DNA from: Verrucomicrobiota bacterium
GTDB lineage: Bacteria; Verrucomicrobiota; Verrucomicrobiia; Chthoniobacterales; JAFAMB01
Direction: 5' to 3'
DNA length: 7,049 nucleotides
NCBI GenBank assembly: GCA_019242435.1
Contig: JAFAVN010000572.1
Coordinates: forward strand, 1-7,049
The position numbers were made by a program, and so were the translations under genes. Within the stretch, counting starts at the first letter, position 1. Each line of letters begins with the position of its first letter. The notes below the pieces were generated by a model. The model saw only the letters and a program-made list of their open reading frames with translations, did no database searches and was not told the DNA's origin. Positions 1 through 6,318 of the stretch are shown piece by piece.

Positions 1-1
1 C

Positions 2-28
2 GAGTTTATCCGGTCGCTGGGGTACTAG
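2..28 (+). CDS. Possible C-terminal end of an upstream gene (partial)
   Basis: The first bases read in frame 2 as EFIRSLGY followed by a TAG stop at 26-28. The repeat-rich intergenic block begins directly after this stop, which is what one expects at the end of a gene. A short hydrophobic tail of the type (F/Y)(I/L)RxLG is common at the ends of sugar isomerase/epimerase-type TIM-barrel proteins, and an IolE-like neighbour would suit the operon. Eight codons cannot establish that. The frame could equally be open by chance. Confidence 0.22.
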   Translation, partial: EFIRSLGY

Positions 29-42
29 CCGCGGAAGGGGGG

Positions 43-106
43 CAGATTGGGAGACTGGAAGGATGGGAGAATGGAAGGGTGGAAGGGTGGAAGATTGGAA
101 GACTGG
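43..106 (+). repeat. Tandem array of eight octamers, consensus RAGRNTGG
   Basis: Eight consecutive 8-bp units, each ending in TGG, occupy exactly 64 bp: CAGATTGG, GAGACTGG, AAGGATGG, GAGAATGG, AAGGGTGG twice, AAGATTGG and AAGACTGG. The strand is almost free of C. The same octamer family recurs in reverse complement at 291-338, and 89-106 is a perfect 18-bp inverted match to 310-327. The array is non-coding and probably belongs to a dispersed intergenic repeat family. Confidence 0.85.
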
Positions 107-282
107 CTCCGTAGGAGCTGAATATTTATAGCTGCCGCGATCGAAAAATAGAAACCAGCTCCGTTAGGAGCGTGATCAAATTTCCGGCTGCGGCAAAATT
201 GATAGCACGAGCGGGATGCCGCTCTTATGGGAGCTGTTTCTATTTTTCCCGGCCCCTATAAATATCCGGCTCCTACGGAGCC
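105..282. repeat. REP-like hairpin cluster in inverted arrangement
   Basis: The left arm (105-162) and right arm (229-282) are imperfect inverted copies. Perfect paired blocks are 122-131 with 256-265 (ATATTTATAG/CTATAAATAT) and 143-155 with 236-248 (GAAAAATAGAAAC/GTTTCTATTTTTC). Each arm carries small hairpins: GCTCC-GTA-GGAGC at 106-118, GCTCC-GTTA-GGAGC at 158-171 and GGCTCC-TAC-GGAGCC at 268-282. The centre holds two more: ATCAAATTT (175-183) against AAAATTGAT (195-203) with one mismatch, and GAGCGG-GATG-CCGCTC at 209-224. There is no credible coding sequence. The layout resembles clusters of repetitive extragenic palindromes. A structured RNA is less likely but possible. Confidence 0.75.
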
Positions 283-290
283 GACCCGTG

Positions 291-338
291 CTTCCATCCT
301 TCCAATCTTCCAGTCTTCCAATCTTCCGGTCTGCCAGC
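291..338 (-). repeat. Octamer array, reverse complement of the 43-106 array
   Basis: Six 8-bp units run in register from 291: CTTCCATC, CTTCCAAT, CTTCCAGT, CTTCCAAT, CTTCCGGT and CTGCCAGC, with a degenerate seventh (CTCCCCGG) to 346. They are the same octamer as at 43-106 on the opposite strand, so the two arrays bracket the hairpin cluster as long inverted ends. Confidence 0.8.
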
Positions 339-346
339 CTCCCCGG

Positions 347-538
347 TTTTCGACGCTTTTCTGTAGATTCAGGTTGAAACCGGGGCGATTCGGTTTCATT
401 TCTATATCAAAACGAAAGCAATCGAAACTCCATCCCCCCGCTTCAATGATCTCATTATCCTTATCTCGGCGCCGATTTTCGCCGGTGCTTGGGGCCGTGC
501 CGGCTTTCAGCTTAACCTCCTAACCCGAACCATTATTT
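347..538 (+). promoter_or_regulatory. Non-coding leader of the iol operon
   Basis: This 192-bp stretch between the repeat block and iolD has no supportable gene on either strand, so the operon promoter is likely here or within the repeat block. It holds the dyad at 375-398. A TTGAAA at 374-379 could serve as a -35 box, but the nearest AT-rich hexamer (TATATC, 403-408) is 23 nt away, too far for a standard sigma-70 promoter. No Shine-Dalgarno precedes the iolD start. The bases at 516-521 are CCTCCT, the same sense as the 16S rRNA tail and so unable to pair with it. Confidence 0.35.
375..398. promoter_or_regulatory. Perfect 8-bp dyad, candidate operator or hairpin
   Basis: TGAAACCG (375-382) is repeated as its exact reverse complement CGGTTTCA (391-398), separated by 8 bp. 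The half-site resembles the TGAAA(N)CG half-sites bound by many LacI/GalR-family repressors, but those usually abut and here they are spaced. It overlaps the only plausible -35 hexamer and lies about 150 bp upstream of iolD. The alternative reading is a stem-loop terminating an upstream transcript, but no clean T-tract follows. Confidence 0.35.
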
Positions 539-2431
539 ATGAATCGCACCGTACGATTAACCACTGGCCAGGCCCTTACCCGGTTTTTGGCTCGCCAATT
601 CGTTGAGCGCGACGGCCGTCAAAGCCGTTTTATCGAAGGAATTTGGGGAATCTTTGGTCATGGCAATGTCGCAGGATTCGGTCAAGGCATTGCTGAGCTT
701 GCCCAGGAAGAAGGGCTACCCTTTTACCGGCCGCAAAATGAACAAGGGATGGTACATCTGGCGGCTGCGTTTGCGAAACACCGCAACCGGCTGGCAACCT
801 TCGCTTGCACCACCTCGATCGGGCCGGGCGCAACGAATATGATCACCGGCGCAGCCGCAGCGACGGTGAATAGAATTCCGGTACTACTATTGCCCAGTGA
901 TTATTTTGCGAACCGGATTCCCGATCCGGTGCTCCAGCAATTAGAGCATCCTTTGGAACACGATGTGAGTGCGAGTGACGCATTTCGCCCGGTTTCGAAA
1001 TTCTTCGACCGGATCAGCCGTCCGGAACAGTTAATGGCTAGCTTGCCTGAAGCGTTCCGCGTTCTGACTGATCCGGCCGAGACCGGAGCAGTCACCATCA
1101 GCTTGCCGGAGGATGTCCAAACGGAAGCCTTCGATTTTCCGATCGAGTTCTTCGAGCGACGGGTCTGGCATGTTCGCCGGCCGGTACCTGAACCGGAATT
1201 GATCCGGAAAGCGGCGGAAATGCTCGCTGCTGCCAGTAAACCGATCATTGTATCCGGTGGCGGAACGATTTATTCCGAAGCCACTAATGAACTGAAAGCT
1301 TTCGTTGAGGAATTCGGGATTCCGGTAACGGAGACCCAGGCTGGAAAAGGAGTTTTGAGTTGGAATCATCCGGTGAATGCCGGCCCGATCGGTTCGAACG
1401 GAGCGACTTCAGCTAACCATCTTGCCCGGGAAGCCGATCTGGTGATTAGTTTAGGAACGCGGCTTAGCGATTTTACCACTGCTTCCAAGTCAGCCTTCCA
1501 GAATCCATCAGTACGTTTTATCGGAATCAATGTATTGCCAATGGATGCGAATAAACTGGCCGCCCTCCCGATCGTGGCCGATGCCAGGAGAGCGTTGCCG
1601 GCGTTAGGGCAGGCGTTGCGCGAGGCGGGATACACGGGCACTGCTCAGGAATATCGGAGTCTGGTCCGGGAATTAAAAGAGGAGTGGGACACCAAAATTA
1701 CCGACCTTCGAACCGTCAAGGGTGACACTCCAGGTAAGCTCTCGGAATTGGCTGCGATCGGTCTGGTCAACGAGAGCTTCGGTGGTAAAGCGACCGTGGT
1801 TTGTGCAGCCGGAGGAATGCCCGGCGAGTTGCTTCGTCTCTGGCGACCGGAGGACCCGAAAGCTTATCATTTAGAGTACGGCTATTCCTGTATGGGATAC
1901 GAAATTCCCGGCGGCCTGGGAGTTAAACTGGCGGAGCCGGATCGCGAAGTTGTTGTCATGGTCGGAGACGGCTCCTATCTGATGATGAATTCCGAAATTG
2001 TTACTGCGGTCGCCGAAGGAATCCGGATCACGATCGTATTGATCGATAACCATGGCTTCCAATGCATCCTCGGATTGCAACGTGCAGTTGGGGTATCCGA
2101 TTTTGCTAATGAGCTGCGCTTCCGAAGCGGGAAAGAAGGGGCACCGACGGGAGCGTATGTGCCGGTCGATTTTCAAAAACATGCGGAAGCAATGGGTGCC
2201 CGCGCCATCTATGCCGATACCTCGAGCAAAGTGAAAGCGGCGCTGGAGGAGGCGCGGAAGTCAGATCGTATCACCGTGGTGGTAATACCGGTTGATCCGG
2301 AATCGCGGATGCCGGGATTCGGAACCTGGTGGGACGTCCCGGTTGCCGAGGTAAGCGCCACCGAAAAAACTAAGAACACGCGGCAGCAGTACGAAGAGGC
2401 TGCCGGCAAACAGCGCCCGGTGTTCGCCTGA
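539..2431 (+). CDS. iolD: 3D-(3,5/4)-trihydroxycyclohexane-1,2-dione hydrolase (IolD)
   Basis: This ThDP-dependent enzyme hydrolytically opens the ring of the diketone formed by inosose dehydration, giving 5-deoxy-D-glucuronate; it is cytoplasmic. The 630 residues match the usual family length. The N-terminal pyrimidine domain (about 5-190) carries the activating glutamate E68 in QNEQG, and IFGHGNV (38-44) and DPVLQQLE (129-136) are IolD-like. A central Rossmann-like domain (about 215-370) contains VTETQAGK (263-270). The C-terminal domain has EYGYSCMGYE (446-455) and the ThDP/metal motif GDGS (476-479) through DN (503-504). The ATG at 539 is favoured because the protein then begins MNRTVRLTTGQAL, aligning with the start of Bacillus IolD (recalled, not searched). 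No Shine-Dalgarno is visible. It is the first gene of the operon. Other acetolactate-synthase-like enzymes are possible but fit less well. Confidence 0.93.
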   Translation: MNRTVRLTTGQALTRFLARQFVERDGRQSRFIEGIWGIFGHGNVAGFGQGIAELAQEEGLPFYRPQNEQGMVHLAAAFAKHRNRLATFACTTSIGPGATNMITGAAAATVNRIPVLLLPSDYFANRIPDPVLQQLEHPLEHDVSASDAFRPVSKFFDRISRPEQLMASLPEAFRVLTDPAETGAVTISLPEDVQTEAFDFPIEFFERRVWHVRRPVPEPELIRKAAEMLAAASKPIIVSGGGTIYSEATNELKAFVEEFGIPVTETQAGKGVLSWNHPVNAGPIGSNGATSANHLAREADLVISLGTRLSDFTTASKSAFQNPSVRFIGINVLPMDANKLAALPIVADARRALPALGQALREAGYTGTAQEYRSLVRELKEEWDTKITDLRTVKGDTPGKLSELAAIGLVNESFGGKATVVCAAGGMPGELLRLWRPEDPKAYHLEYGYSCMGYEIPGGLGVKLAEPDREVVVMVGDGSYLMMNSEIVTAVAEGIRITIVLIDNHGFQCILGLQRAVGVSDFANELRFRSGKEGAPTGAYVPVDFQKHAEAMGARAIYADTSSKVKAALEEARKSDRITVVVIPVDPESRMPGFGTWWDVPVAEVSATEKTKNTRQQYEEAAGKQRPVFA

Positions 2432-2449
2432 AGTTTGCCACTGCCAAAA

Positions 2450-3328
2450 ATGAATACGAACGCTGATTATTCTGAGCTGGAAAATCTGGCCCGACAGGGA
2501 CGTTGGCTGGCCATCAGCACCGTCGCAGGAAGTGGAGCCGGCCATGTTGGTGGTCCATTCTCTGCCATGGACATTCTGGTGGCGCTTTACTTTCGCGTTA
2601 TGAAGGTCAGGCCCGAAGAACCGAAGTGGCCGGAGCGTGACCGTTTTATTCTCTCGAAGGGGCATTCGTCGATTGGACAGTATGCCGTGATGGCATTGCG
2701 AGGCTTTCTGCCGATCGAAGAGCTTAAGACTTTTGATAAAGGCGGATCGCGACTGCAGGGGCATCCTGACGTGACCAGACTCCCCGGGCTAGAGACCTCG
2801 ACCGGCTCTCTGGGGCAGGGGTTATCGGTCGGAGTCGGCATGGCCTTGGGCGCCAGGATGCGACGCGAGAAATTTCACACCTTTGTCATGATCGGCGACG
2901 GTGAGCTTCAGGAGGGCATGGTTTGGGAAGCGCTGCATATCGCGCCCAGGTATCAGTTGGGAAATCTTACCGCCATCCTAGACTGGAATGGGCTGCAACA
3001 GTTTGGCTGGGTGCTGGCAATCAACGAACAGCATCGCGGCGATCGTCGTGACCCTTGGTCCCGAATCGATCTGCGGGGTATCTTCGAAAAGCTCGGATGG
3101 CGTTGCCTTGAGATCAACGGACATGATTTCTCGGAAATTATTCCCGCCCTGGAAAGCGCGAAGGCAGCGAGTGATTCCGATCAACCAACCATGATTGTCG
3201 CCCACACCATCAAAGGGAAGGGAGTGCACTTCACCGAGGGCAAGCACGAATGGCATTCGAAGGTCGCGACTAAGGAGGAATTGAGCATTGTCGCTAACGA
3301 ACTTGGCATCGCGGAGTCCGCCGTATGA
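2450..3328 (+). CDS. Split transketolase, N-terminal (ThDP-binding) subunit
   Basis: This is the thiamine-pyrophosphate-domain half of a transketolase, which moves a two-carbon hydroxyacetyl unit from a ketose donor to an aldose acceptor; it should pair with the next gene's product. From the ATG at 2450 it has 292 residues. GHVGG (H32), LSKGH (H72) and GHPD (H105) match the active-site histidines H26, H66 and H100 of E. coli TktA. GDGE (149-152) through N180 in DWNGLQ is the ThDP/metal motif, and HTIKGKG is followed by H269, matching H261 (by-eye alignment). A TTG at 2435 would add five residues, but ATG gives a family-typical start. Neither start has a clear Shine-Dalgarno; the 18-nt gap after iolD suggests coupling. 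A housekeeping transketolase is possible, but its place in this operon argues for a pathway role. Confidence 0.9.
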   Translation: MNTNADYSELENLARQGRWLAISTVAGSGAGHVGGPFSAMDILVALYFRVMKVRPEEPKWPERDRFILSKGHSSIGQYAVMALRGFLPIEELKTFDKGGSRLQGHPDVTRLPGLETSTGSLGQGLSVGVGMALGARMRREKFHTFVMIGDGELQEGMVWEALHIAPRYQLGNLTAILDWNGLQQFGWVLAINEQHRGDRRDPWSRIDLRGIFEKLGWRCLEINGHDFSEIIPALESAKAASDSDQPTMIVAHTIKGKGVHFTEGKHEWHSKVATKEELSIVANELGIAESAV

Positions 3329-4257
3329 AAGCACTAAGAGATGTTTTTGGCGAAACGCTGGTTAAGTTGGGATCAACCAATCCTAACGTGCTCGTCCTGG
3401 ATGCCGACCTGGCGAATTCGACTAAGGCCGACAAGTTCGCTATGGCATACCCAGCCAAGTTTCTGCAGATGGGAATCGCGGAGCAGAACTGTGTAGGCGT
3501 TGCGGTCGGTCTAGCGTCTCTCGGTTTTGTGCCTTGGCTCTCGTCTTTCACCGTTTTCTTTACGCACCGGGCCGTTGATCCAATCCGCATGTTGGTGGCC
3601 CAGACTCATGCGAATGTTAAAATCGGTGCAGCGTATTCCGGATTACTGACCGGATTCACAGGCAAGACTCATCAGGACGTTCAAGATCTCGCAATCATGC
3701 GCGCGATGCCTGATATGACAGTGGTCGCACCAGCGGACGCAGTCGAAGGGGAAGCGATTATCCGGTGGGCCACGGAATATCAGGGACCGGTATTTGTGCG
3801 CCTGGCCCGGGACGCCAGTCCGGATATTTTTGATCAACAGTATGGCTTTGCTCCTGGCAAGACGATTACCCTTAAAGACGGCGGCGACGTGTTGCTGATT
3901 TCCACAGGCCCGCAGAGCGTCCGCTGTCTGCAAGCCGCCGAGTTACTGCAGGAGCAAGGGATTTCCGCCGGGGTTCTTCACGTGCCCTCGATTAAGCCGG
4001 TCAACCAGGAGGAGATTGTGAACGCAGCTGATAAGGCCGGCCTGATAGTCACCGTGGAAGAGCATTCGATCTATGGGGGACTGGGTGGTTTAGTCGCGGA
4101 AGTTCTGTCCGAAACATCGCCCCATCGCGTCATTCGTTTTGGAATCGACGATAAATGGGGAGAGTCTGCTCCGAACGATTTTCTGCTCGATAAATACGGG
4201 TTGTCAGCGTCGCGAGTAGCCCAGCGAGTTGTCGAGCGCTTGAAAGCAAAAAAATGA
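3325..4257 (+). CDS. Split transketolase, C-terminal subunit
   Basis: This 310-residue protein is the pyrimidine-binding plus C-terminal half of transketolase, completing the active site of the preceding subunit. GIAEQN carries the activating glutamate E53 (E411 in E. coli TktA), THQ carries H116 (H473), and R5, S32 and R162 fall where the phosphate-binding R358, S385 and R520 lie (by-eye alignment). The C-terminal domain has EEHSIYGGLGG (245-255). Where most transketolases have DGPTHQ, this protein has TGKTHQ, with T112 replacing the aspartate that contacts the substrate hydroxyl, and Y104 replaces H461. It overlaps the N-subunit stop by 4 nt (ATGA), with GGAG at 3313-3316 as a well-spaced ribosome site. 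The substitutions suggest an altered substrate. A dehydrogenase E1 beta or DXS-like protein is unlikely given its partner. Confidence 0.9.
   Translation: MKALRDVFGETLVKLGSTNPNVLVLDADLANSTKADKFAMAYPAKFLQMGIAEQNCVGVAVGLASLGFVPWLSSFTVFFTHRAVDPIRMLVAQTHANVKIGAAYSGLLTGFTGKTHQDVQDLAIMRAMPDMTVVAPADAVEGEAIIRWATEYQGPVFVRLARDASPDIFDQQYGFAPGKTITLKDGGDVLLISTGPQSVRCLQAAELLQEQGISAGVLHVPSIKPVNQEEIVNAADKAGLIVTVEEHSIYGGLGGLVAEVLSETSPHRVIRFGIDDKWGESAPNDFLLDKYGLSASRVAQRVVERLKAKK
4248..4257 (+). other. A7 run at the ATGA overlap, possible slippage site
   Basis: Seven A residues (4248-4254) lie in the transketolase frame as the heptamer A-AAA-AAA, immediately before the TGA stop. A -1 slip there would enter exactly the reading frame of the following dehydrogenase at its ATG. 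It may simply be an A-rich start region that aids reinitiation, since no good Shine-Dalgarno precedes the dehydrogenase. Confidence 0.3.
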
Positions 4258-5264
4258 GCGCCGAGCGGCTTCGAGTGGCTCTGTTGGGCGCCGGCCGAAT
4301 CGGCCAAGAACATGCCAAGACTTTACTTGGTTTGTCCCAGGTCTCCTTGGACATGGTCTGCGACGCCCGACTCGAAGCTGCGCGGCAAATCGCAGCAAAA
4401 ATTCCCGGCGCGATTGCTACCAGTAAGCCCGAGGATGTCTTTGCTGCGGACGAAATCGATGCCATCATCATTTGTACCTCGACCGATTCGCATGCCGATT
4501 TAATCGAGGCGGGCGCCCTGACGAACAAGGCGATCTTCTGCGAGAAACCGGTTGCGCTTGACCTGGAACGAACTAAGAAGGCGCTCCATGTAGTCGATCG
4601 CGCTGGCGTACTGTTTCAAATCGGGTTTCAACGGAGGTTTGATTCAGGCTACGCCGAGGCGCGGCGGCGGATCGAGCATAACTTGATTGGGCGAATCGAC
4701 CAATTTAGATCGGTTGGTCGTGATCCCGCACCGCCGTCTGCTGAATACCTTGAGAAGAGCGGAGGCCTTTTTCTGGATCAAGCGATCCACGAATTTGATA
4801 TTGCTCGCTTTTTCGTGGGCGAGGTTGAATCGGTGCAAGCTTGGGGTGCCGCTCGATTCTCTCAGGATGCGGGCCGGTTGGGGGACGCCGATACGGCTAT
4901 AACGTTTCTTAAGTTTAAGAACGGTGCGCTGGGCGTAATTGAAAATTCGCGGCGCGCGATCTACGGGTACGACATCGTTACTGAGGTCTTCGGAGAACGC
5001 GGCAAATTAGTGGTGCACGCCGAACGTAAGAGCCCGCTGCGGCATTATCGGGAAGGCGGTTCTGAGGAGGATCACTTCTATTTTTTCATGGACCGGTTCA
5101 AGGATGCGTTTCATGCGGAACTGGAGTCCTTTTTTTTGTGCGTTGAGGAGGATCGACCTCCATCGCCCGGAGCGGCCGACGCCCTGGAGGCATTGCGGAT
5201 TGGGCTGGCGGCAACTCGAAGTTTCCAAGAAGGGCGCCAAGTACAGCTTGAGGAGATACGATGA
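4254..5264 (+). CDS. iolG: Inositol 2-dehydrogenase-like oxidoreductase, copy 1 (Gfo/Idh/MocA)
   Basis: A 336-residue NAD-dependent dehydrogenase likely to oxidise an inositol ring hydroxyl to the inosose. The Rossmann fold begins at GAGRIG (12-17), and D37 at the end of the second strand favours NAD over NADP. EKP (97-99) supplies the catalytic lysine K98; GGLFLDQAIHEFD supplies D175 and H179, completing the Lys-Asp-His set of Bacillus IolG. GFQRRFDSGY (124-133) and YGYD (237-240) closely match the substrate-side motifs of that enzyme (recalled sequence). It overlaps the transketolase stop by 4 nt, with no clear Shine-Dalgarno, and it is a paralogue of the next gene. Members of this family also act on scyllo-inositol, chiro-inositol, glucose and other sugars, so the precise substrate is inferred from iolD. 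Confidence 0.85.
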   Translation: MSAERLRVALLGAGRIGQEHAKTLLGLSQVSLDMVCDARLEAARQIAAKIPGAIATSKPEDVFAADEIDAIIICTSTDSHADLIEAGALTNKAIFCEKPVALDLERTKKALHVVDRAGVLFQIGFQRRFDSGYAEARRRIEHNLIGRIDQFRSVGRDPAPPSAEYLEKSGGLFLDQAIHEFDIARFFVGEVESVQAWGAARFSQDAGRLGDADTAITFLKFKNGALGVIENSRRAIYGYDIVTEVFGERGKLVVHAERKSPLRHYREGGSEEDHFYFFMDRFKDAFHAELESFFLCVEEDRPPSPGAADALEALRIGLAATRSFQEGRQVQLEEIR

Positions 5265-5275
5265 ACTACCGATGA
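5251..5275 (+). promoter_or_regulatory. Shine-Dalgarno and four-codon mini-ORF before the second dehydrogenase
   Basis: AGGAG (5251-5255) sits 5 nt before an ATG at 5261, an ideal spacing. That ATG overlaps the stop of copy 1 as ATGA but opens only MNYR and then a TGA at 5273-5275. The TGA in turn overlaps the true start of copy 2 (ATG 5272) as another ATGA. CGATGAAC occurs at 5259-5266 and again at 5270-5277, an 11-bp period. Ribosomes may load at 5261 and reinitiate at 5272. Confidence 0.5.
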
Positions 5276-6309
5276 ACGAACGGAGACCAAAGAATCCCAG
5301 TGCAAATGAAGAGATCAGCGTAGCTTTTTTGGGCGTCGGCCGGATGGGGGAGACCCATCTGCGGAATTTGGCCACGATCCAGGGGGTCAGGGTGAAAGTG
5401 GTTGCCGATCCAAATCTCGAGGCGGCAGAGCGTGGCCGCAAACTATGCGGTGCAGAAAAGGCCATTGTAAGCACCGACGAAGCGATCCAGCATCCCGGCA
5501 TTGACGCAGTGGTGATCGTTACGCCGACGGAGACTCACGCTCGGCTGATCGAGGCAGCGGTCCTGGCGGGAAAAGCGGTTTTTACGGAAAAACCGATTGC
5601 GCTCGATCTGGGAGAAACCAAACGGGTTGTCGATTTAATTCAGAGACAAAAAGCTTTCGTGCAGCTTGGGTTTATGCGGCGTTTCGATCCTGGATACTCA
5701 GAAGCCAAGAATCGAATCGAGCAGGGAGAGCTTGGGCGCATCGAGACTTTCCGTGCTCTGAGCCGCGATACCTATCCTCCTCCTCTCAAATTTCTGCTCC
5801 AAAGTGGAGGGTTGTTTCTGGATATGGCGGTTCACGACCTGGACCTCGCCCGTTTCCTGGTCGGAGAGGTAGAAGAGGTCCAAGCCTGGGCGACGGTCCT
5901 GATCGACGATCGCTTTACTCAAGCCCAAGACGGTGACACAGCGGTTACGCTCCTCAGATTTGCCAATGGCGCCTTGGGGGTAGTGGAAACCTCTCGTCGA
6001 TCCAAATGGGGTTACGATATCAGGACCGAGATCGCTGGAGCGGATGCCAAGATCGTGATCGAGGCGCCGCAAAAAACGCCAGTAACCTTGTCCCGAGAAT
6101 TTGGTGGTCACTTTGATCATTATGAAAACTTCCCGGACCGATTCGAGGTGGCATACCGCCTGGAGCTGCACGCATTTTTTGACGCATTAAGATCAGGTCG
6201 CGAACCATCGCCGGGAGCTCAAGATGCCCTGGAAACACTCCGGCTGGCAATTGCGACTACGAGAAGTTGGAAAGAAAATCGTTCGGTCAAAATTGCCGAG
6301 ATCCGGTGA
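5272..6309 (+). CDS. iolG: Inositol 2-dehydrogenase-like oxidoreductase, copy 2 (Gfo/Idh/MocA)
   Basis: A second dehydrogenase of the same family, 345 residues, sharing roughly half its residues with copy 1 by eye and clearly a tandem paralogue. It has GVGRMG (21-26), D46 as the NAD-selecting acidic residue, EKP (106-108, K107), GGLFLDMAVHDLD (D184, H188) and GFMRRFDPGY (133-142), close to Bacillus IolG. The YGYD motif reads WGYD (246-249) here, a change that may touch the substrate side. The ATG at 5272 is chosen because upstream in-frame codons back to 5104 lie inside copy 1 and encode nothing family-like. AGGAG is 16 nt upstream. It probably handles another inositol isomer or a later cyclitol intermediate, by analogy with bacteria that carry several inositol dehydrogenases. 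It is the last gene of the visible operon. Confidence 0.85.
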   Translation: MNERRPKNPSANEEISVAFLGVGRMGETHLRNLATIQGVRVKVVADPNLEAAERGRKLCGAEKAIVSTDEAIQHPGIDAVVIVTPTETHARLIEAAVLAGKAVFTEKPIALDLGETKRVVDLIQRQKAFVQLGFMRRFDPGYSEAKNRIEQGELGRIETFRALSRDTYPPPLKFLLQSGGLFLDMAVHDLDLARFLVGEVEEVQAWATVLIDDRFTQAQDGDTAVTLLRFANGALGVVETSRRSKWGYDIRTEIAGADAKIVIEAPQKTPVTLSREFGGHFDHYENFPDRFEVAYRLELHAFFDALRSGREPSPGAQDALETLRLAIATTRSWKENRSVKIAEIR

Positions 6310-6318
6310 GGGTGTGGG

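Noticed and set aside
227..523. Open frame of 98 codons upstream of iolD
   Set aside because: It starts inside the right hairpin arm and runs through the octamer array, so its sequence is proline- and serine-rich translation of repeats. It has no ribosome site and no recognisable domain.
901..1641. Overlapping minus-strand open frames opposite iolD
   Set aside because: The plus-strand frame is a full-length, motif-complete IolD. The opposite frames have no family features and are expected antisense shadows in a GC-rich gene.
2435..2449. TTG start five codons upstream for the transketolase N subunit
   Set aside because: There is no convincing ribosome site for either start, but the ATG at 2450 gives the family-typical N-terminus and a stronger codon, so TTG is kept only as an alternative.
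5104..5271. N-terminal extension of 56 codons on the second dehydrogenase
   Set aside because: These codons lie wholly within the first dehydrogenase in another frame and look like shadow sequence. The family-like protein begins after the ATG at 5272.
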